From Bacteroidaceae bacterium (GTDB lineage: Bacteria; Bacteroidota; Bacteroidia; Bacteroidales; Bacteroidaceae): a stretch of DNA of 64,000 nucleotides. The notes under the pieces were generated by a model. It was not told where the DNA came from. It saw nothing but the letters and a program-made list of their open reading frames with translations, and made no database searches. Below are positions 23,552 through 31,101 of this stretch, piece after piece. The translations under genes were made by a program, and so were the position numbers. Location: the NCBI GenBank assembly GCA_017651315.1, contig JAGCDE010000015.1:1-64000 (forward strand), read 5' to 3'. Each line of letters begins with the position of its first letter. Positions within the stretch are counted from its first letter, which is position 1.

Positions 23552-25054
23552 ATGAAAAAAAATGTTTATATAGCCTTCGCTGCTTTAGGCCTTTGCGCCT
23601 GCAATAATGAGATAATCCAGAAGATGGATTATAACGAAGTTCCTGCCGTTTATCACCTGAATATCCAGGCCGGTTTTGACCCCCTGACTAAGGCTGTCAC
23701 CTTCGGCGATGACGGTGTAACAATCACAACAGGGTTTGAGGTAACAGACTGCATTTATGTCTATAACGAGACAAAACAGGCCTTTGCCCGGGCTGGGTCA
23801 GGCGATTATATCGTTCTTCATCCCTCGTTTATTTCCGATTCCGGCACGTCCTGCACGTTGTCGGGCGATTTGTCATTCTATACATGGGATGAAACTGAAA
23901 CTCAATGGGCGAATGTTTTGGTGGAAGAAACGGACACATACGCTTTATACTATCAGCTCAATCTTCCCGGTTCGGGATATTCCATGGTTCCCGTTTTTTA
24001 TTATGACGACCAGGATGGTGGCATTGCGTCTGTTTCCGGTTTAGACTTCGCGGAAGCGACCGGCGTTTCCATGACCCTGTCTGGCAGCACGCTTACCGTC
24101 GCAGATGGTGTCCGGCTTGAAAATCTGCAGTCAATGTTCCGTCAGCACCTGTCGTTCACCAAAGACGGTGTGGCCATTGATCCCGGTACTCTCACTTCTA
24201 TTGAGGTCAGCACAGAAAACGGCACGCTCATTGATATGTATAGCCCCACTGATTTGTCGGATCCCTATAGTTTTGGCTCTATATTCTTGGTGTCTCCTGT
24301 CCTGTCTGCTGATAATGATGTTTACCTTTCTCTGGCTTTCCATTATGATGAGGGTCAGTCCGCTGTTGGAGACAAGTTGATCCTAAAGGCCACGGACGGG
24401 AACGGAAATATCTATCAATGTTCAAAATCTGTCCCGACGAGTGGATTCGTTCCCAGCATGTACTACTATGGGTCGATGACCTTGGCTTGGACGGGCCAGG
24501 ACATTAAGCCCACTGTAACCCGCGGCGATGGGGGCAGCGATATAGTGCCGGGCGTGGATGGCGAATATGTATTTAATTATTCCTCTGAACCCGATCCCAC
24601 CGTTTTTACAATTTCCGGTAATAGCGCAGGTTATTATTTCTACGTGGGCAGAGATGCCATAATTACATTGGCTGGTGATGGCACCGCTGGAAATGTTCCC
24701 GATAATAGTAACGATAGTTTCCTTTACGATGAAATGGGTGGCTTTCGTATCATTCTCGCCAGTGACTATACGATTGACTGCAAAAACCTCAAAACAGCCA
24801 TTTGGGCGGACTGGGGCGATTTAACCCTTGAGACAAACACGGGCAGTGCACAGACGCTGACTGTCATTGCAAATGATCCGGATTACAGGGGGCTTTATGG
24901 AGAAAATTATTATGATAATACAGTTGATCCGGGCGAACTCGCTGCTGATGATTTCAAGGTTGAACTGACCAGTACCACTCCCGGTCCGGATGAAGATTCT
25001 AATGGAGAGCCGGATTATTTCACATGGGTTTATACAGTAACCCCCGTCGAGTGA
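23552..25054 (+). CDS. Fimbrillin-family-like lipoprotein
   Basis: A 500-residue protein with a lipoprotein signal (ALGLCAC, lipidated Cys near residue 15). The first 300 residues follow the plan of Bacteroidales fimbrillin/Mfa-like lipoproteins: PLTKAVTFGDDGVTITTGFEVTDCIYVYN..., then VPTSGFVPSMYYYGSMTL closing a domain. Residues about 330-500 are an additional beta-rich region (DGEYVFNYSS, GGFRIILASDYTIDC, GDLTLETNTGSAQTLTVIA), possibly a short beta-helix. The codon use is more AT-rich (TTT, TAT, GAT) than in neighbours, which may mean transfer or weak selection. A hairpin terminator follows. A structural pilin role is not certain. Confidence 0.65.
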   Translation: MKKNVYIAFAALGLCACNNEIIQKMDYNEVPAVYHLNIQAGFDPLTKAVTFGDDGVTITTGFEVTDCIYVYNETKQAFARAGSGDYIVLHPSFISDSGTSCTLSGDLSFYTWDETETQWANVLVEETDTYALYYQLNLPGSGYSMVPVFYYDDQDGGIASVSGLDFAEATGVSMTLSGSTLTVADGVRLENLQSMFRQHLSFTKDGVAIDPGTLTSIEVSTENGTLIDMYSPTDLSDPYSFGSIFLVSPVLSADNDVYLSLAFHYDEGQSAVGDKLILKATDGNGNIYQCSKSVPTSGFVPSMYYYGSMTLAWTGQDIKPTVTRGDGGSDIVPGVDGEYVFNYSSEPDPTVFTISGNSAGYYFYVGRDAIITLAGDGTAGNVPDNSNDSFLYDEMGGFRIILASDYTIDCKNLKTAIWADWGDLTLETNTGSAQTLTVIANDPDYRGLYGENYYDNTVDPGELAADDFKVELTSTTPGPDEDSNGEPDYFTWVYTVTPVE

Positions 25055-25096
25055 TAAAAGATTGCTCATACCCGGCATAATAGCCGTATTATCCCT

Positions 25097-25139
25097 AAAA
25101 ACCGTAAGCAGGTGGCAATTACCCCTGCTTACGGTTTTT
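25097..25139 (+). terminator. Rho-independent terminator after the fimbrillin-like gene
   Basis: A 16-bp perfect stem AAAAACCGTAAGCAGG / CCTGCTTACGGTTTTT with an 11-nt loop and a T-run, 43 bp after the stop codon. Confidence 0.85.
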
Positions 25140-25216
25140 TGCTCCGTCTTGAACTGCAACAACTGCAACTCAACAAAATACCTTGTCTTTTTAGCACATA
25201 AATGGAATCTCAAATA

Positions 25217-25252
25217 TAAAAAACAGGTAACTATCTTGTGATAATTACCTGT
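25217..25252 (-). terminator. Terminator of tRNA-Pro
   Basis: On the minus strand the stem ACAGGTAA / TTACCTGT is followed by TTTTTTAT, directly after the tRNA-Pro gene. Confidence 0.65.
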
Positions 25253-25261
25253 CATTTTCAG

Positions 25262-25337
25262 TCGGGGTGACTGGATTCGAACCAGCGACCACACGCCCCC
25301 CAGACGCGTACTCTAAACCGGGCTGAGCTACACCCCG
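25262..25337 (-). tRNA. tRNA-Pro (anticodon GGG)
   Basis: On the minus strand: acceptor CGGGGTG/CACCCCG, anticodon stem CGCGT/GCGTG with loop CTGGGGG (anticodon GGG), T arm GCTGG-TTCGAAT-CCAGT and discriminator A. No CCA is encoded. Upstream are a -7 box TACCTTCG (25376-25383) and a TTGG 19 bp before it. Confidence 0.95.
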
Positions 25338-25375
25338 CTGTGGCGTCGGCCTGCGTCAGGCCTTCAAAACCGGCG

Positions 25376-25406
25376 CGAAGGTACATGATTTTGCGGGATT
25401 ATCCAA
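25376..25406 (-). promoter_or_regulatory. Promoter of tRNA-Pro
   Basis: Minus-strand TTGG (25403-25406), a 19-bp spacer and TACCTTCG (25376-25383), one change from TAnnTTTG. It lies 38 bp before the tRNA. Confidence 0.5.
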
Positions 25407-25464
25407 TAATTCCGTGTTTTTTTTGGGATCTGTTTGACTTTTTTCTGTTGGTGCTGACAGACCC

Positions 25465-25959
25465 TTATCTTTTTTTGTACTCTCTGATCCTCGGCTTTAC
25501 CGGCGATTTCCTGACAGGAGCGTTTATGACCGGCTGCAGGAGCATAAATGATTTCAGCGGCTTGGGATTTATCTGTCCCATCGGGATGGTGTGACCGTCC
25601 TCATCGTATTCGAATCCCACGAAATACAGGTTGTACGCTTCCAGTCGTTCTGTCGGGAAGACAGTGGTTATGACATATTCCTTGCCTGGTTTCAGCTTGT
25701 TCTTGCGGCTGACAAGAACCTGATGGCTCTCTTCACGGTTGAATAGCCTGAGGTAGAGAGGGCCGGTATAGACGCTTTCGCCTTCATTCCTGACGCGGTA
25801 GGAGATATAGGCTTCATCGCCCACTGCAAGTCCTTCAAGACCCAATACAGGCTCTATGGTAAGTTTGAGGTCTTTACCGAACTGTGGGAAGTTCATCAAC
25901 TGGGCACTGCATACTGCCGTCAGAAGGGAAGCATAGAGTAGAGTTATAAGTTTTTTCAT
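25465..25959 (-). CDS. Secreted protein of unknown function
   Basis: A 164-residue exported protein with a signal peptide (1-19, LLTAVCSAQ). A single beta-sandwich-like domain follows: KLTIEPVLGLEGLAVGDEAYISYRVRN, VYTGPLYLRLFN, KPGKEYVITTVFP, AYNLYFVGFEYDEDG. The pattern of a binding-free Ig/CARDB-like module is suggested but no family is assigned. The tail is basic (RKSPVKPRIREYKKR). It has its own promoter (-7 TATGTTTG, minus strand 25984-25991). The start at 25959 (MKKLITLLY) is chosen because of the promoter and the signal peptide. Confidence 0.7.
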   Translation of the reverse strand: MKKLITLLYASLLTAVCSAQLMNFPQFGKDLKLTIEPVLGLEGLAVGDEAYISYRVRNEGESVYTGPLYLRLFNREESHQVLVSRKNKLKPGKEYVITTVFPTERLEAYNLYFVGFEYDEDGHTIPMGQINPKPLKSFMLLQPVINAPVRKSPVKPRIREYKKR

Positions 25960-25983
25960 ATTCCTAACAATTTTTATGCTATA

Positions 25984-25991
25984 CAAACATA
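25984..25991 (-). promoter_or_regulatory. -7 box of the secreted protein gene
   Basis: The minus-strand box TATGTTTG is a perfect TAnnTTTG match, 24 bp before the start at 25959. Confidence 0.55.
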
Positions 25992-26030
25992 GTAAAAAGA
26001 ATTGATAAACAACTATCCCGGGCATTTTTT

Positions 26031-26384
26031 TTATCCTTCACGGCAGAAATCCAGTGCCTCGACAAGCAGTTCTCCGGTTATTACAGCTTCTCCGGGACTG
26101 TTATCCCCGGCGGGCACAATTGCTGTAACTGTTTTTCCCTGTTCAAGACATACCTGTTTCATCAGGTCATACCACTTACAGTCCATGATGATGGGACCGA
26201 ATGTCTCCTTTGTGTCGTATTGTATTGACCTTAACTCTGTTACCGGGAATCCGCAGAGGACATATCCTATGTAGGCGGCTCCTGTGGCGGCCCAGGCGGC
26301 GGCGGCCTCCGGAGCATAATGGAGTCCATGGGCCCGGGCGGCCTCTTTGAGTGCGAATGACAGTATCTCGGAAAACTCTTTCAT
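26031..26384 (-). CDS. Small cytoplasmic protein of unknown function
   Basis: A 117-residue protein without signal peptide. A helical start (MKEFSEILSFALKEAARAHG) is followed by an Ala-rich stretch (APEAAAAWAATGAAYIGYVL) and a C-terminal alpha/beta part with DCKWYDLMKQVCLEQGKTVTAIVP and ITGELLVEALDFC. No family is recognised. The frame stays open far upstream, but a perfect minus-strand -7 box (TAAATTTG, 26405-26412) sits 20 bp before ATG 26384, which I take as the true start. It is divergent from the TonB-type receptor. Confidence 0.5.
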   Translation of the reverse strand: MKEFSEILSFALKEAARAHGLHYAPEAAAAWAATGAAYIGYVLCGFPVTELRSIQYDTKETFGPIIMDCKWYDLMKQVCLEQGKTVTAIVPAGDNSPGEAVITGELLVEALDFCREG

Positions 26385-26404
26385 TGGAATCGCGGTTTCA
26401 GGAA

Positions 26405-26412
26405 CAAATTTA
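26405..26412 (-). promoter_or_regulatory. -7 box before the 117-residue gene
   Basis: Minus-strand TAAATTTG, a perfect TAnnTTTG match, 20 bp before ATG 26384. A matching -33 box is not clear. Confidence 0.4.
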
Positions 26413-26492
26413 AGCAGATTCTTAAACCTTTCACGCGTATTCGAGTCAAAAAGCGTAGCGGGACCGAAATACGGTCTCCACTTTTTATCCGC

Positions 26493-29400
26493 ATGATGAA
26501 GAAAGTCTTCCCGATACTGGCCATTCTGTTGGCGTTTGTTGGAACGGTGACCGCTCAGGAGAAGTCTGAAACCAAGTTCAAGCTTGATGGTAGGGCTAAT
26601 GTGAACGGTCATTTGATTGACGGTTCCACCACAGAGAACATGCCCCAGGTTACAGTCCAGCTGTTCCAGATTCCGGATTCCACATTCCTGTACGGAACTA
26701 TTACTGACAATGAGGGCTGGTTCAACATCAAGAAAGTTCCTGTAGGAGAGTATTACCTGCAATACTCTTTCATAGGTTATAAGACACAGACTTTCGATCT
26801 GAAAATCATAAAGGAGGACAGGGAACGCGCATTGGGTGTGTTCAAGATGTATGACGAGAGTATCATGCTCAGCGAGGCCGTGATTGAAGAGGCACTTCCT
26901 CCCACACAGGTGGTGGAGGATACCCTTATGTTCAACGTAAGTGCATTCCGTGTTCCGGAGGGTTCGGTGCTTGAAGAGCTTATCAAGCGTCTTCCCGGAG
27001 TTGAGGTGGATGAGAACGGAGGGATAACGGTGAACGGTAAGACGGTCTCCAGAATCCTCGTTGACGGACAGGAGTATTTCGGCAATGACCGTCAGATGGC
27101 CACCAAGAATCTGCCCGTTAATATTATCCACAGGATCAAGACCTACCAGCGCAAGAGTGACCTTGCACGTATCACAGGAGTGGATGACGGTGAGGAGGAG
27201 ACGGTCATGGACCTCCAGATAAAACCTAACATGCGCAACGGCTGGCTCCACAATATGGACGGAGGAATAGGCTTCCCTGTAGGTCATAATGATTACGGTG
27301 ACTGGCTGAAGTTCCTCTATTCCGGACGATACACCCTGAACCGCTTTCAGGCCAACACACAGTTCTCCGTCAATGCCAACACGCAGAATTCAGGACGTGG
27401 CAACGGCGTGAGCCATACCACTCAGGTTGGTGTGAATTTCGCCAAGAACATAGGTGAGCAGTTCCCGAGGCGTCGGAATGAGTTCCCGTTGGTGATAGGC
27501 GGCAATATCCGATGGAACGGGTCTGATTCCAGGTCCTTGAATGAATCCGAGTCGGAGACTTTCACCACTTCATATACATCGGCTTCATTCCGTAACAACC
27601 GTTCCAACAGCAGCAACGGCAACGGGAGCGTGAACGGTGAGTTCCGCATGGAATGGCGTCCGGATACTTCATTGAACATAATATTCCGGCCCAGTTTCCA
27701 GATCAGCCGTAACCACAGTAATTCTGAAAGCAGTTCGGTCACTTTCAATACTGATCCGTATATCGCTACTGACATGACGGATATCCTTGACGAGTACCGG
27801 TTCCTTCCCCAAAATATGCTTGACTCAATAGGTGTAAACTCCCAGACGAGTTCAAATCACAGCGAGGGTGGAAACAACCAGCTGAACGGCGAGTTCCAGT
27901 TCAACAAGAGGTTCAATGACCAGGGACGCAACTTCACTGTAAGGTTCACGTTCGGCAGCACCAAGGGAACGAATGACAGCTATTCGCATAACAAGCAGAT
28001 CTATTACCAGATGCACTCCCGTGATACCATCATGAACCGATACAATGTGAGTCCTACCGACAACAGCAACTGGTCAGGCCGGGTAATGTGGAGTGAACCG
28101 ATTGACTCCGGACGCGGCAATCTGCAGTTGAGCTATCAGATTCAGGTCAGTAACCGTAATACCAACAGGGAGACTTATGTGCTCTGGGGGCCGGACTTTG
28201 AGGATTGGGAGGATTCATGGTATATTCCGTATGAGCTTGAGCAATACAGGAACTCCACGCTCAGCCGTACTGCCACTAATGTTTCCCGAAATCACACTCT
28301 TGCACTGCAGTTCAGGTATAATACTGAAAACTCAAACTTTAACATAGGCGTGAATTTCATGCCTCAATATACGGGAATGGACAATTTCCAGTATATGGGC
28401 AAGATAATAGGTGACACCTCAAGAGTTGTATATAACTGGAGTCCGACACTGAACTACAGGTACAGGTTCTCAAGACAGAAGAGTGTTCAGATGACACTGC
28501 GCAGCAACACCAGTCAGCCGAACATGGAGGACATGATGGATATTACCGATGACAGCAACCCCCTTAATATCCGGAAAGGTAATCCGGGATTGTTGCCTTC
28601 ACTGAGCAACACCCTAAGTTTCGAGTTCCAGAACTATATCCAGGAGACGAGCAAGACATTCACTTTCAATGCTTCGCTGTCGAATTCCTTGAGAAATGTG
28701 GCTCAAAGGACGGATTATGATCCAACCACCGGTGTCTCCATAACACAACCGCAGAACATGACCGGTTTCTGGACTAACTGGAACGCAAGCTCTAATGTAA
28801 ATTTTAACCAGACCATTCCCAACAGCAAGTGGCGCTATTCCACGAGTTCTAACGCCTCCTACAGACATCAGGAGAGTTACATGCGTACGGGTAGCATAGG
28901 CAATTACAATGCCAGCTCGGGAAGCGGTGGAAGTGCGGTGCTGAGTACTACCAAGAGTATCGGTGCAGGACAGAATGCTTCGGTAACCTACCGCAACGAA
29001 TGGCTTGAGGTAACTGCCAACGGACGTTTCAACTACAGCCATTCAGAGAACAACCAGCGCCAGAACAACAACATGGATACCTATACGTTCAGCTACGGCG
29101 GCAGGGCCAATGCAAGACTGCCGTGGAGGAACATCAACTTAGGAACCGACATTACCATGCAGAGCCGTCGCGGATACAGCGGTTCATACAACAGGGATGA
29201 CCTTATATGGAATGCCAACGCATCGATTAGTTTCCTGAAGGGCAATGCCGGCACACTCCAGATTCAGTACTATGATATCCTGAATGACGAGACCAACGTG
29301 AACCGTACGGTTTCCACAACAGGCCGTACCGACACCAAGAACAACAGCATCCACAGCTATATTATGCTGCACTTCATTCTGCGTGTGAACGTATTCGGAA

Positions 29401-29561
29401 CCCGTGCGGCCCGTCAGGAGATGCGTCAGGGCAACCAGATGGGTGGCCGTGGCGGAATGGCTCAGGGCGGTATGCGCGGCGGTAACAGAGGCGGTCAGGG
29501 CGGCGGTCCCGGCGGATTCGGCGGCGGCGGATTTGGTGGCGGCGGACGTGGCGGGCGCTGA
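26493..29561 (+). CDS. TonB-dependent receptor-like outer-membrane protein with glycine-rich tail
   Basis: A 1022-residue outer-membrane protein. It has a signal peptide (1-21, TVTAQ), a carboxypeptidase-regulatory-like domain (about 35-115: NVNGHLIDGSTTENMPQVTV, DNEGWFNIKKVPVGEYYLQYSFIGYKTQ), a plug region (about 130-245: VPEGSVLEELIKRLPGVEV, ILVDGQEYFGNDRQMATKNLP) and a barrel rich in N, S and aromatic residues. It has the plan of the Bacteroidota outer-membrane beta-barrel/TonB-receptor-like family rather than classic SusC, and no SusD is adjacent. After the last strand, the final 45 residues are a GGRGG/GGFGGG tail. Its substrate is unknown and its promoter was not found. Confidence 0.85.
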   Translation: MMKKVFPILAILLAFVGTVTAQEKSETKFKLDGRANVNGHLIDGSTTENMPQVTVQLFQIPDSTFLYGTITDNEGWFNIKKVPVGEYYLQYSFIGYKTQTFDLKIIKEDRERALGVFKMYDESIMLSEAVIEEALPPTQVVEDTLMFNVSAFRVPEGSVLEELIKRLPGVEVDENGGITVNGKTVSRILVDGQEYFGNDRQMATKNLPVNIIHRIKTYQRKSDLARITGVDDGEEETVMDLQIKPNMRNGWLHNMDGGIGFPVGHNDYGDWLKFLYSGRYTLNRFQANTQFSVNANTQNSGRGNGVSHTTQVGVNFAKNIGEQFPRRRNEFPLVIGGNIRWNGSDSRSLNESESETFTTSYTSASFRNNRSNSSNGNGSVNGEFRMEWRPDTSLNIIFRPSFQISRNHSNSESSSVTFNTDPYIATDMTDILDEYRFLPQNMLDSIGVNSQTSSNHSEGGNNQLNGEFQFNKRFNDQGRNFTVRFTFGSTKGTNDSYSHNKQIYYQMHSRDTIMNRYNVSPTDNSNWSGRVMWSEPIDSGRGNLQLSYQIQVSNRNTNRETYVLWGPDFEDWEDSWYIPYELEQYRNSTLSRTATNVSRNHTLALQFRYNTENSNFNIGVNFMPQYTGMDNFQYMGKIIGDTSRVVYNWSPTLNYRYRFSRQKSVQMTLRSNTSQPNMEDMMDITDDSNPLNIRKGNPGLLPSLSNTLSFEFQNYIQETSKTFTFNASLSNSLRNVAQRTDYDPTTGVSITQPQNMTGFWTNWNASSNVNFNQTIPNSKWRYSTSSNASYRHQESYMRTGSIGNYNASSGSGGSAVLSTTKSIGAGQNASVTYRNEWLEVTANGRFNYSHSENNQRQNNNMDTYTFSYGGRANARLPWRNINLGTDITMQSRRGYSGSYNRDDLIWNANASISFLKGNAGTLQIQYYDILNDETNVNRTVSTTGRTDTKNNSIHSYIMLHFILRVNVFGTRAARQEMRQGNQMGGRGGMAQGGMRGGNRGGQGGGPGGFGGGGFGGGGRGGR

Positions 29562-29628
29562 CTTGCCGCCGGCTAAATCAAGGAGCTGAGATAACCGACA
29601 GCCACCTACGGGCTTAAAGCGGACCGTA

Positions 29629-30159
29629 TCACTTGAAGAATGAGAAATGGACTGAGCCGTAAACTTTCATGTCTGTGAATCTGGGATGTTCCGAGAAATC
29701 ATTCTTTGAGCCGTGCTCCAGAACGAAAATACCGTCATCGGCCAGTAACCTGCCACCCAACACCAGGTCAGGAATTTCGGACAGGTTCGGAAGGGTGTAG
29801 GGCGGGTCGGCGAAAATGAAGTCGAATTCCGTATCACACCTTTCTATATATCTGAACACATCGCCTCTTACAGGGAAACACTTGTCCGTCTTGACGGTCT
29901 CCATAATCTTGCAGATAAAACTGAAATGTGCAGGGTCTTTCTCGACGGATACGACTTTTGAGCAGCCTCTTGAAACCAGTTCGATGCTGATGCTTCCTGT
30001 GCCGGCGAACAGGTCAAGGGCAATGGCATCCTCAAGGTCGATGCGGTTGGCAAGGACGTTGAACAGGCTTTCCTTGGCAAAATCCGTTGTGGGTCTGGCG
30101 GAGAAGGTCCTGGGAATCTCGAAACGACGGTGCTTGTAAATTCCGCTTATTACTCTCAT
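29629..30159 (-). CDS. rsmD: 16S rRNA (guanine(966)-N(2))-methyltransferase
   Basis: A 176-residue Rossmann methyltransferase that modifies G966 of 16S rRNA using S-adenosylmethionine. The opening MRVISGIYKHRRFEIP and RPTTDFAKESLFNVL are typical. The SAM site is LDLFAGTGSISIELVSRG near residue 48 and the catalytic motif is FADPPY near 115. Length is normal. It is convergent with the receptor gene, with a terminator and an unknown periplasmic protein on its other side. Confidence 0.95.
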   Translation of the reverse strand: MRVISGIYKHRRFEIPRTFSARPTTDFAKESLFNVLANRIDLEDAIALDLFAGTGSISIELVSRGCSKVVSVEKDPAHFSFICKIMETVKTDKCFPVRGDVFRYIERCDTEFDFIFADPPYTLPNLSEIPDLVLGGRLLADDGIFVLEHGSKNDFSEHPRFTDMKVYGSVHFSFFK

Positions 30160-30179
30160 TTTCCGTATTTATGTCAGGT

Positions 30180-30215
30180 AAAAAGAATCCATCCGCAAAA
30201 GGTGCAGATGGATTC
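30180..30215 (-). terminator. Rho-independent terminator after the 253-residue gene
   Basis: On the minus strand the stem GAATCCATC / GATGGATTC has a loop of about 13 nt and is followed by TTTTTA. It lies between the stop at 30247 and rsmD. Confidence 0.7.
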
Positions 30216-30246
30216 CTGTATGATTGAATGGGTGTGCCAACGGGAA

Positions 30247-31008
30247 TTATTCCCAGTTACCGGAGTTGTTGTCAACTCTCATGCCCTCGTAGAGTCCGCG
30301 TTTCTGACGGTCATCGATCAGGTTGAACACCTCCTGGGCATCCAGTCCCTCAAGATAGTTCTTGAAGAGTGTCTGGGCTGAGAATGAGTACTGGAGAGAA
30401 CCTGACTTGGTGGTGTCACATGAGGTCTCCATCTCAAACTGCTTGCCGTTGCCGTAGGGGACGAAACGGAGAGAATCGGGGTTGATCCTGCCGTGATACA
30501 GTGAATCCATAACGTCAATCCAGACGGTGTCACGGCTGAATATGAATTCCTTGACGGAACCGTCATCATTCAGCGTAACGAAACCTGCATCGGCAGCCTC
30601 TTTCCACATGTCCTTGGCCTCCTGGGCTTTTCTTGTGGCCCTGCTGCCGGTCAGTGACTTTGCAGCCGCCTCCGCAGCCTTTGCTTCCTGATAGAGGGAG
30701 AGCACCTTCAACTCAGTCCAGTCTGCCTCCATCTGGTCATCGGAAAGTTCACCTGTCTTCTTGATGATTGGCACCTTGCCGGTCTTGATGAAATTGATCA
30801 GTGTGTCGAAGTTTTCAGTGTACATCCCGTCATGCTGATTGTGATACTCACTCTGTGCGTCTTTGATGTCAAGAAGCCTGGTGATGACGGCATTGTCACG
30901 GATTTTCTTCTCTCTCTCGAATCTTATGGGGCCCATTATGCTTCCATAGAAGATATAGGCAAGACCTATAATGCAGAGTCCAAGAAGAATGTTAATGAAT
31001 TTTTTCAT
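30247..31008 (-). CDS. Membrane-anchored protein of unknown function
   Basis: A 253-residue protein with an N-terminal hydrophobic segment (about 4-24, FINILLGLCIIGLAYIFYGSI) that may be an anchor or a type II pseudopilin-like helix. It is followed by REKKIRDNAVITRLLDIKDAQSEYHNQHDGMYTENFDTL. An Ala-rich helical stretch (about 108-135) and a beta-rich end follow. The N-terminal pattern (helix, then a K-R-x-A-V-x-x-L-L-D-I-K-x-A-Q segment) recalls pilin-like proteins, but no prepilin cleavage site is clear. A promoter and a terminator frame it as a single-gene unit. No function is assigned. Confidence 0.72.
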   Translation of the reverse strand: MKKFINILLGLCIIGLAYIFYGSIMGPIRFEREKKIRDNAVITRLLDIKDAQSEYHNQHDGMYTENFDTLINFIKTGKVPIIKKTGELSDDQMEADWTELKVLSLYQEAKAAEAAAKSLTGSRATRKAQEAKDMWKEAADAGFVTLNDDGSVKEFIFSRDTVWIDVMDSLYHGRINPDSLRFVPYGNGKQFEMETSCDTTKSGSLQYSFSAQTLFKNYLEGLDAQEVFNLIDDRQKRGLYEGMRVDNNSGNWE

Positions 31009-31040
31009 ATTGGTGATTCTTTTTATATATTTTCGCATCG

Positions 31041-31048
31041 CAAAAATA
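31041..31048 (-). promoter_or_regulatory. -7 box of the 253-residue gene
   Basis: The minus-strand box TATTTTTG is a perfect TAnnTTTG match, 32 bp before the start at 31008. It excludes the longer in-frame start at 31038. Confidence 0.5.
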
Positions 31049-31101
31049 GAACTTTTATCGGTATATTTCTACAAAATTGCAATTTTTAGCATTGTTAACT
31101 G

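Noticed and set aside
26385-26480. In-frame extension of the 26031-26384 gene containing KKWRPYFGPATLF, similar to the C-terminal motif of phage replication proteins
   Set aside because: No start codon lies in this stretch, and a perfect -7 box sits downstream of it. The motif match is short and probably chance in a frame antisense to the receptor's upstream region.
26385-27287. Long minus-strand open frame opposite the TonB-type receptor
   Set aside because: It is antisense to a strong coding region, has no family features, and its open frame follows from the codon pattern of the receptor.
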